From Pseudomonadota bacterium (GTDB lineage: Bacteria; Pseudomonadota; Alphaproteobacteria; Rhizobiales; Rhizobiaceae), in NCBI GenBank assembly GCA_023451915.1, contig JAEXXS010000207.1:1-12929 (forward strand): DNA of 12,929 nucleotides, written 5' to 3'. A model generated the notes under the pieces. That model ran no database searches. It was given only the letters and a program-made list of their open reading frames with translations, and had not been told where the DNA came from. Position numbers and translations under genes: made by a program. Shown piece after piece: positions 1-5,705 of the stretch. Every line of letters starts with the position of its first letter. The first letter of the stretch is position 1.

Positions 1-305
1 GTGTCACGCCTTCGGCCACCATCAACGAACTTGCGGTCTTTACCGTGACCGAACAATCGACGATGAGCCGCACGCTCGATTCGCTTGAAGAGCAGGGTTA
101 TATCCGCCGTCAGGCGCGGGCCGAAGATATGCGCATCCGTGATATTTCGATGACCGAAGAAGGGCGCAACATCTTCAACGAAGCATGGCCGACCATGTAT
201 GACCTGCTGTTGCAATTGTTTGAAGGCATCGATGAAGACGAACACCGTGCCTTTGTCGGCACCTTGCAGAAAATGCTGCGCAATATCCGTAAAAACGAAC
301 TTTGA
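1..305 (+). CDS. MarR-family transcriptional regulator, 3' part (5' end outside window)
   Basis: Reading from base 3, 100 codons remain open to a TGA at 303-305; the start lies before the window. The visible part begins inside the winged helix-turn-helix. The run around TINELAVFTVTEQSTMSRTL, followed by DSLEEQGYIRR, is the typical MarR helix pair and recognition helix. The wing follows, with an Asp-x-Arg pair (EDMRIRD) and the SMTEEG end, and the C-terminal helix supplies dimer contacts. The N-terminal dimerisation helix and ligand pocket cannot be judged. MarR proteins bind palindromic sites as dimers and usually release DNA when an aromatic acid or its CoA thioester binds. Its place beside an aromatic-CoA locus makes it the obvious candidate regulator of the divergent promoters near 5430-5700, although it is convergent with the transporter gene and not next to those promoters. 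Family call is firm; target is inferred. Confidence 0.9.
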   Translation, partial: VTPSATINELAVFTVTEQSTMSRTLDSLEEQGYIRRQARAEDMRIRDISMTEEGRNIFNEAWPTMYDLLLQLFEGIDEDEHRAFVGTLQKMLRNIRKNEL

Positions 306-321
306 TATTATATTGAAAAAT

Positions 322-358
322 AAGCCGACCCGCTCATGTGAGCGGATCGGCTTTTTTT
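322..358. terminator. Bidirectional intrinsic terminator between MarR gene and transporter gene
   Basis: A 15-base arm at 322-336 pairs with 339-353 with one mismatch (C329 opposite A346). The annotated gap is only 2 bases, so the physical loop is probably four bases. On the plus strand the stem is followed by T at 352-358. On the minus strand it runs into ATTTTTCAATA, so the same hairpin can end both the MarR transcript (stop at 305) and the convergent iorA-iorB-MFS transcript (stop at 362-364). Confidence 0.9.
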
Positions 359-361
359 GGT

Positions 362-1669
362 TCAATCCGTCGCGCGTGACGGGATCAGCGCGGTCGCAAC
401 AGCGGCCAGAGCGGCGACGATGGCAAAGATATAAAAGTTCCACTGCGGGCCGACATTGAGGCTTGCGATCAAGCCGCCCAGGAGCGGACCCGACAGCGCG
501 CCGATGCGTGAGAAGCTCAGCGCCCAGCCGGTTCCGGCGGAGCGGATCGAAGAATCGAGCCGCTGGGCCAGAAAGCCTGTCAGAACCAGCGATGCCGACA
601 CGGTGCCGAAACCGGCGATTGCCACAAACACATAGTTCATCAGCAGCGAGCCCTTGAAGGCGAGCGCCACAATGCCAAGCGCGCCCAGCGCATAGGAACA
701 GGCAACCGTGCGGCGCACGCCGAACCGGTCCGCCCATGTGCCCAATACGATACCGCCGATTGCCGAGCTGAGGCTGAAAACGGCAAGGAACAGCAGGCTG
801 TTGCCAAGATCATAGCCGTTCTTGCGCATGATCTGCGGCAGCCATTGCGCGAGACCATAGACCAGCAGCAGCCCCATGAAGAGCGCGATCCAGAAGCAGG
901 CGGTTTCGAACGCTTTTTTTGGCGAGAAAATTTCACCGAAAACGGTGCGCCAGCCAACCTTGCCATGCTTGCGGACAATCGCCGCCGGAACCCCGACGCC
1001 CATGCGCTGCGCCGTCTTGCGCGCCGCATCATGCTTGCCCCGCTGGACCAGCGATTCCACACTTTCCGGCAGGAAGGCCAGGAAGATCGGAACGAACAGC
1101 AAAGGCACCGCGCCGATCAAAACGATGGTGCGCCAGCCATGGGCTTCGAGAAAGCCGCGACCGCAGAGCGCGGCGGCGAGCAATCCCATGGAATAACCCG
1201 AATACATGAGCCCATAATTGAAGCTCTTCTTCTTCACCGGGGAATATTCGACCGTCAGGGCTGCCGCGACCGGAATAATTCCGCCAAGACCGATACCCGA
1301 AATGAAGCGGCTCAAACCGAAAATGAAGGGTGACGGCGCCATGGCGCTGACAATCATGCACAGCGAAAACACGGTGATGCAGGCGATGAACAGGGGTTTA
1401 CGTCCATGAAGCTCGCTCAGCGTGCCCGCAAGGATGCCGCCGATCAGCATGCCGATTACCGTATAGCTGCCGATGGCGCCAAGCTCAATCGGCGTCAGTT
1501 GCCAGACCGGATCGACCGACAAGGCGGGCAGAATGGCCCCGATGACACCGACATCATAGCCTTCCGCGAAAATCGCGAGCCAGCACAGGCAGACGACGAG
1601 AAGGCTTTTGCCTGCCGAGATTTCCTTTCCGGCAATAGCCGGCGCGTCTATGCTCTGGGCTTGAGACAT
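362..1669 (-). CDS. MFS transporter, aromatic acid:H+ symporter (AAHS)-like
   Basis: A 435-residue protein, the normal length for a 12-helix major facilitator. The first membrane helix carries EGYDVGVIG (residues 36-44), corresponding to the DGxD signature of PcaK/BenK-type aromatic acid symporters with Glu in place of the first Asp. The loop after helix 2 has the MFS signature GTLSELHGRK (82-91), where canonical Asp-Arg is Glu-Leu. A second copy, GTWADRFGVRR, lies after helix 8. The ATG at 1667-1669 is preceded on the minus strand by AGGGGAAAG at good spacing. It is the last gene of the leftward operon, 42 bases after iorB. The likely role is proton-driven uptake of an aromatic or indolic acid across the inner membrane for the enzymes encoded here. 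Substrate is not readable from sequence; related MFS families carry other organic acids. Confidence 0.88.
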   Translation of the reverse strand: MSQAQSIDAPAIAGKEISAGKSLLVVCLCWLAIFAEGYDVGVIGAILPALSVDPVWQLTPIELGAIGSYTVIGMLIGGILAGTLSELHGRKPLFIACITVFSLCMIVSAMAPSPFIFGLSRFISGIGLGGIIPVAAALTVEYSPVKKKSFNYGLMYSGYSMGLLAAALCGRGFLEAHGWRTIVLIGAVPLLFVPIFLAFLPESVESLVQRGKHDAARKTAQRMGVGVPAAIVRKHGKVGWRTVFGEIFSPKKAFETACFWIALFMGLLLVYGLAQWLPQIMRKNGYDLGNSLLFLAVFSLSSAIGGIVLGTWADRFGVRRTVACSYALGALGIVALAFKGSLLMNYVFVAIAGFGTVSASLVLTGFLAQRLDSSIRSAGTGWALSFSRIGALSGPLLGGLIASLNVGPQWNFYIFAIVAALAAVATALIPSRATD

Positions 1670-1711
1670 AGCTTTCCCCTTTTATTTTTAATTCGCGAAG
1701 CGCGCACTTTG

Positions 1712-3262
1712 TCAGAGCGTCGCGATTGTCTTCAGCGCGCCATCGAGCGCGATACCCTGTTCGTCCAGCAGGGCGGCTTGCCGCAGACGCCGCAGCCAGG
1801 CCGCGCCGTCCTCTCGCTCGCTTAGAGCGGGCAAGGCGGACAGGACGCGGTCGAATTTCGACAAACCGCGCGAATGCGTATCGGAATAGCCCTTCACCAG
1901 ACGGCGGCAGCCAAGAACCTCGACCGCGAGATCGTAGTTTTTGGGCAAGGCGGCCAGCGCCTGTTTCAGCCAGGCTTCGCGATGTTCGACCTCACGCTGA
2001 TGGCGCAGGCTGCCGCGCCGGAAACGACGCAGGCCCGAGACGACATAAAGCCCGGTGAACCAGAACAGCGTTCCCGTATTTACCCGGCGACCCTTGCTGA
2101 TGCGCTTATCGAGCCAGGCAAAGAGTTTTGGCCGATTTTCGATCCAGGCGCCGATGCCTTTTGGCAAGGTCCCACACACTTCTTCCATGCGCGGATGCAT
2201 ATATTCGGTCGTATAGGCAATCTGGTCTTTCTTGAGGCCGATTTCCTTACGCACCCGCTCGAAGCGCGAGCCCCGCACCTTGATATCGGCCACCCGAACC
2301 ACATCGTCATAGGCCATGGCGACAGCGACATATTTTGCCGCCTGTTCGGTGAAGGCAAAGCCATGCGCCGCACCGCCATGATCGCGATCAGCCTTGAGCA
2401 AGGCCGCGCAACGGGTCAGATATTCATCCGCATAGGCGGGGTCCTGAAACTCGGTCAATTTCTTGATGCCCGCAAAAAGCATCGGATGACATTCACCCGG
2501 AAACTCATCGCGAATGCGCCTGATAAGCCCGTTCAGTGCTGGATGATCGGCCCGCTCCGGCAGAGGATCGAGCCGCTTTGCGGGCGTTGCCGCCAGCTTG
2601 TCATTTGCACCGCCAAGCGCACGCTGATAGGCAGCTTCAAAGGCTCGGAGACTTGCCTCGATACCTTTGCCGCCAGACTTGATGGTCGCTTCAAAGGCGG
2701 CCTTGTCGAAAGGCAAAGCGCCGGAAGCGGCAAGCGCGCCGAACAAAGCCGAAGACACCACGCTGCCGCTCTTCGTTGCCAAAGCTTCCATGTCGAAAGC
2801 AATGGTCTTGCGTGCGGCAAAAGCTGTCGCGTCCTCCACGACCACCGGATTGCCGGTGCCGTCACCGGGCTTTTCCTTTTCGCCCACCGCGAAAGAGCGA
2901 TGCGTGGAGGTAATGAGCAAGGTCTTGTCCGGCGTCACGAGGCCGCGAAGCACCGAGCGCCCCGCTTCCATCAATTCAGCCGCGATGACGATATCGACGT
3001 CGCCGGGTGTGGGCATCAGTGACAGGATCGGATGCGCACCCTCGCGGGCCCGCAACAGCTCAAGATAATAGATCGTCGCGCCAGTTCTCTGCGCCACGCC
3101 GGGCACGGAGGTGGTCTGCGCGACCCAACCATTGTTTTCCGCCAGCGCCACAACCCAGTCGGCGAGGACGCCGCCGCCCTGGCCGCCCATGGCGAGAATG
3201 GCAATCGATAGCGGCTTGTCCTGCGAAAGAAGAGCGGACGGCGATGCATTTAGTGTGGCCAT
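1712..3262 (-). CDS. iorB: Indolepyruvate oxidoreductase subunit beta family protein with long C-terminal extension
   Basis: A 516-residue protein from the chosen ATG (3260-3262). The first ~210 residues match the gamma-type domain of 2-oxoacid:ferredoxin oxidoreductases: AILAMGGQGGGVLADW (21-36) is the glycine-rich segment, followed by TTSVPGVAQRTGATIYYLEL. Classical archaeal IorB stops near 200 residues; here about 300 more follow, of the kind annotated in proteobacteria as an uncharacterised domain joined to IorB. With IorA it should catalyse thiamine-dependent oxidative decarboxylation of an aryl 2-oxo acid to the acyl-CoA, passing electrons to ferredoxin or another acceptor. Start choice: an in-frame start at 3323-3325 would overlap iorA by 53 bases, whereas the ATG at 3262 lies 10 bases after the iorA stop with a GAGGA ribosome site overlapping that stop. 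Family call is firm; substrate is inferred. Confidence 0.88.
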   Translation of the reverse strand: MATLNASPSALLSQDKPLSIAILAMGGQGGGVLADWVVALAENNGWVAQTTSVPGVAQRTGATIYYLELLRAREGAHPILSLMPTPGDVDIVIAAELMEAGRSVLRGLVTPDKTLLITSTHRSFAVGEKEKPGDGTGNPVVVEDATAFAARKTIAFDMEALATKSGSVVSSALFGALAASGALPFDKAAFEATIKSGGKGIEASLRAFEAAYQRALGGANDKLAATPAKRLDPLPERADHPALNGLIRRIRDEFPGECHPMLFAGIKKLTEFQDPAYADEYLTRCAALLKADRDHGGAAHGFAFTEQAAKYVAVAMAYDDVVRVADIKVRGSRFERVRKEIGLKKDQIAYTTEYMHPRMEEVCGTLPKGIGAWIENRPKLFAWLDKRISKGRRVNTGTLFWFTGLYVVSGLRRFRRGSLRHQREVEHREAWLKQALAALPKNYDLAVEVLGCRRLVKGYSDTHSRGLSKFDRVLSALPALSEREDGAAWLRRLRQAALLDEQGIALDGALKTIATL

Positions 3263-3266
3263 GGCC

Positions 3267-3275
3267 TGTTCCTCA
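3267..3275 (-). promoter_or_regulatory. Ribosome binding site that decides the iorB start, fused to the iorA stop
   Basis: Read on the minus strand, TGAGGAACAGGCCATG contains the iorA stop (TGA, 3273-3275), a GAGGA Shine-Dalgarno sharing its bases, and the iorB ATG eight bases later. This supports translational coupling of the two subunits and the 516-residue start over the longer frame. Confidence 0.75.
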
Positions 3276-5426
3276 ATCCGCAAAGACAATGCGCGACGCG
3301 CGGCGGCGCTTTTGCAGCCAGCCAATGACGCCGGAGCGCAGGCGATGCATGAACTTGTCCCAACCCGTCGGATTATGGATCACATCGGCGCGATAGAAAG
3401 ACGGGCACAGAACCGCGGCTTCCGAAACCTCGCCGCAATTGCCGCAGCCGACGCAGGAATTGTCGATGGCCGCGACCGGATCGTCCTTCAGCGGATCGTC
3501 GGTGTGCTTGACCGAAAGCGACGGGCAGCCCGACAGACGGATACAGGCGTGGTCGCCGGTGCACACATCCTCATCGACGCCGAAACGCTGTTTGACCATC
3601 CGCTTGCCGTCCTTGACGGCCTTGGCGAATTGCGGCTTCACGCGGCGCTGCTTGTTGAGCATGCATTCCGACGAGGCCACGATGATCTTCGGGCCTATGT
3701 CTTCCGTCGTCAGCGCTTCTTTCAGCGTGTCGCGCATCTTTGCAACGTCATAGGTGTGGTCGATCTGGCGAACCCAGCCCGCTCCAATCCCCTTGACTGC
3801 ATCGACGATGGAATTGTTGGTCTTGCGGCGCGGATTGATCGCTCTGGAGGACATCACATCCTGACCGCCCGTGGCCGACGAATAATAATTGTCGACCACG
3901 AGGATGACGCCATCCTGCTTGTTGAAAACAGCATTGCCGACCGAAGTGGCAAGACCGTTGTGCCAGAAACCGCCATCGCCCATCACCGAAATGGAGCGCT
4001 TGCCCGCAGGCACGTTGAAAGCCGAAGCCGAGGCGGGACCAAGGCCATAGCCCATGGTCGTGCCGCCGATATTGAATGGCGGCAGAATGGAAAAGAGATG
4101 GCAGCCGATATCGGCAGAGACGTGATGCACGCCCAGCTCCTTTTCCACCAGCTTCATGGCGGCGAAGATCGGGCGCTCCGGACAACCGGTGCAGAAACCG
4201 GCAGGGCGCGGCGGCACCACTTCGGCCAGCGCCTTGACGCGCTCATCGGCCAGAACCGGCGACGGATCAGGCAGCGGCGGACGGTTGCCCAGCAATTGCG
4301 GAGCATGGGCATCGAAGAATGCCGTCAGGCCCTTCAGAAGGACAGGCGTGGTATATTCGCCGCCCAGCGGCAGCACATCCTTGCCGGACAGTTTCGTCTG
4401 GATATCGCGGCGGCGCAGCAGCGTATGCAGCGCCTGCTCGATATATTCAGGCGCGCCCTCCTCCAGCATCACCACGGCTTTTTTGCCAGCAACGAAGTCG
4501 ATGACTTCATCGTCTATCATCGGATAGGCGACATTCATCACATAGAGCGGAACCCGGCTTTCGCCGTAAACATCGGCCAGCCCCATTTGCTGCAAAGCGC
4601 GCATGGCGCTGTTGTAAAGCCCGCCTTGCAGGATGATGCCGACATCGCCCTCTTTCGGGCCGAAATATTCATTGAGACGGTTGGCTTTGACGAATTCGAC
4701 GGCCGCCGGCCAGCGCTTTTCCAGCTTTTCCTTCTCATGCAGGAAAGATGCGGGCGGCAGGACGATGCGATTGACGTCGCGCCTTGGATTTTCCAGCGCT
4801 TCGGCCAGCGTGTGGGCAGGCCGCTTGTTATCCTTCGCCACGAACTGACCATGCACATGGCAGCTGCGAATGCCAACCTGCAACATGACGGGCGTGTTGG
4901 AGGCTTCCGACAGTTCAAAGCCTTTTTCAACGGCTTCCACGATCGAAGGCAGGTTGGGTCGCGGGGTCAAAAGCCACATTTGCGATTTCATCGCATAGGC
5001 ATGGCTGCGCTCCTGCATGATGGAGGAGCCTTCGCCATAATCCTCGCCGATGATGACCAGCGCGCCGCCAGTCACACCGCCAGAGGCGAGATTGGACAGG
5101 GCGTCAGAGGCGACATTGGTGCCAGCCGTCGATTTCCACGTCACTGCGCCACGCACTGGATACATCACGGAAGCGGAAAGCATGGCCGCAGCCGCTGCTT
5201 CCGATGCGGACGATTCGAAATGAACGCCCAGATCTTCCATCACGTCCTTCGCGTCCGCGAGAACGTCCATCAGGTGGGAAATCGGCGAGCCCTGATAGCC
5301 GCCGACATAGGAAACGCCCGACTGCAACAGCGCCTTGGTGATGGCGAGAATGCCTTCACCGCTGAAAATATCGCCTTCGCCGAGCTTCAGATCCTCGACC
5401 TCACGGGCGAATGAGCGCTCCGCCAT
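3273..5426 (-). CDS. iorA: Indolepyruvate ferredoxin oxidoreductase, alpha subunit (thiamine diphosphate and Fe-S)
   Basis: A 717-residue protein with the IorA domain order. The N-terminal pyrimidine-binding half includes YVGGYQGSPISHLMDVL and FESSASEAAAAAMLSASVMYPVRGAVTWKS. The thiamine-diphosphate half has FCTGCPERP (Cys412, Cys415), the GDG at 483-485 and Asn513. The C-terminal domain resembles a 2[4Fe-4S] ferredoxin: Cys622-x2-Asp625-x2-Cys628-x5-Cys634-Pro, then Cys658-x2-Cys661-x2-Cys664-x9-Cys674-Pro. Asp625 stands where a fourth cysteine is usual. The family converts indolepyruvate and other aryl 2-oxo acids plus CoA to the aryl-acetyl-CoA and CO2 with reduction of ferredoxin. The start at 5424-5426 is preceded by AAGGGGAA at good spacing. 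First gene of the leftward operon, divergent from the aryl-CoA monooxygenase. True substrate unknown; the 2-oxo acid may differ from indolepyruvate. Confidence 0.92.
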   Translation of the reverse strand: MAERSFAREVEDLKLGEGDIFSGEGILAITKALLQSGVSYVGGYQGSPISHLMDVLADAKDVMEDLGVHFESSASEAAAAAMLSASVMYPVRGAVTWKSTAGTNVASDALSNLASGGVTGGALVIIGEDYGEGSSIMQERSHAYAMKSQMWLLTPRPNLPSIVEAVEKGFELSEASNTPVMLQVGIRSCHVHGQFVAKDNKRPAHTLAEALENPRRDVNRIVLPPASFLHEKEKLEKRWPAAVEFVKANRLNEYFGPKEGDVGIILQGGLYNSAMRALQQMGLADVYGESRVPLYVMNVAYPMIDDEVIDFVAGKKAVVMLEEGAPEYIEQALHTLLRRRDIQTKLSGKDVLPLGGEYTTPVLLKGLTAFFDAHAPQLLGNRPPLPDPSPVLADERVKALAEVVPPRPAGFCTGCPERPIFAAMKLVEKELGVHHVSADIGCHLFSILPPFNIGGTTMGYGLGPASASAFNVPAGKRSISVMGDGGFWHNGLATSVGNAVFNKQDGVILVVDNYYSSATGGQDVMSSRAINPRRKTNNSIVDAVKGIGAGWVRQIDHTYDVAKMRDTLKEALTTEDIGPKIIVASSECMLNKQRRVKPQFAKAVKDGKRMVKQRFGVDEDVCTGDHACIRLSGCPSLSVKHTDDPLKDDPVAAIDNSCVGCGNCGEVSEAAVLCPSFYRADVIHNPTGWDKFMHRLRSGVIGWLQKRRRASRIVFAD

Positions 5427-5462
5427 ATCAATTCCCCTTTTCCGTTCGCCGGAATATCAATT

Positions 5463-5471
5463 CATTTGCAT
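5463..5471. repeat. Short direct repeat CATTTGCAT, copy 1
   Basis: CATTTGCAT occurs here and again at 5533-5541. Each copy is followed by GCATATTT, three bases downstream at 5474-5481 here and overlapping the repeat at 5538-5545 in the second copy. This copy lies at the predicted start point of the leftward iorA transcript. It may be a regulator half-site pair or a chance feature of AT-rich DNA. Confidence 0.4.
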
Positions 5472-5472
5472 C

Positions 5473-5502
5473 AGCATATTTTCCAATTCTAAACTGTGTC
5501 AA
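5473..5502 (-). promoter_or_regulatory. Candidate sigma-70-type promoter for the iorA-iorB-MFS operon
   Basis: On the minus strand a perfect TTGACA (5497-5502) is followed after 18 bases by TATGCT (5473-5478, four of six consensus bases). Transcription would start near 5466, leaving a leader of about 40 bases before the iorA ATG. The other -10 registers at this spacing are poorer. Sequence prediction only. Confidence 0.55.
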
Positions 5503-5532
5503 TAGCGCTTTTCAGAACGATTATAATTATTG

Positions 5533-5541
5533 CATTTGCAT
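5533..5541. repeat. Short direct repeat CATTTGCAT, copy 2
   Basis: Second copy of the nonamer at 5463-5471, starting 70 bases downstream, upstream of both predicted promoters. The spacing is close to seven helical turns, which would put the copies on roughly the same face of DNA. Function unproved. Confidence 0.4.
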
Positions 5542-5605
5542 ATTTCTGTTTGGGCGCTTTTTGCAGCACCCAGGGGCAATACGGCAAAGACTATGATTTT
5601 TTCGC

Positions 5606-5635
5606 TTGACGCGCCAGAACTCCCAATCATATTTT
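5606..5635 (+). promoter_or_regulatory. Candidate promoter for the aryl-CoA degradation operon
   Basis: TTGACG (5606-5611) is followed after 18 bases by TATTTT (5630-5635), or after 16 bases by CATATT (5628-5633). Either -10 touches the palindrome at 5630-5647, the usual geometry for a repressor site. The leader to the ATG at 5706 would be about 60 bases. Confidence 0.5.
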
Positions 5636-5647
5636 AAGCTTAAAATA
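5630..5647. promoter_or_regulatory. Perfect 18-bp palindrome, probable operator
   Basis: TATTTTAAGCTTAAAATA is identical to its reverse complement over all 18 bases and overlaps the predicted -10 of the rightward operon. Its AT-rich dyad form suits a dimeric winged-helix repressor such as the MarR protein at the left edge. There is no T-run after it and it sits upstream of a gene, so it is not read as a terminator. The bound protein is inferred. Confidence 0.65.
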
Positions 5648-5662
5648 ATTAACCGGCTCCGT

Positions 5663-5691
5663 TCGGCAAATATCGGTCGGCAGCATATCGG
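5663..5691 (+). repeat. Tandem near-repeat in the 5' leader
   Basis: TCGGCAAATATCGG (5663-5676) is followed without a gap by TCGGCAGCATATCGG (5677-5691); the units differ by one substitution and one inserted base. They end at the Shine-Dalgarno GAAAGGGAA of the first gene. Could be a tandem regulator site or a leader RNA element; no stable hairpin is evident. Confidence 0.45.
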
Positions 5692-5705
5692 AAAGGGAAC
5701 TCAAC

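Noticed and set aside
1874..3022. 382-codon plus-strand frame opposite iorB
   Set aside because: Antisense shadow; no motifs and contradictory to the strong IorB signature on the other strand.
3263..3325. Longer iorB start adding 21 residues
   Set aside because: It would overlap iorA by 53 bases; the added residues are not family-like and the inner ATG has a well-placed GAGGA.
3111..5414. 767-codon plus-strand open frame opposite iorA
   Set aside because: It mirrors the complete iorA coding frame, has His/Arg-rich low-similarity content and no family motif; long antisense frames are expected from GC-rich codon bias.
5411..5596. 61-codon plus-strand frame in the divergent control region
   Set aside because: It starts within iorA antisense, has no Shine-Dalgarno or similarity, and overlaps the promoter elements.
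5630..5647. Palindrome considered as an intrinsic terminator
   Set aside because: AT-rich stem without a following T-run, located upstream of a gene and over a -10 element; an operator fits better.
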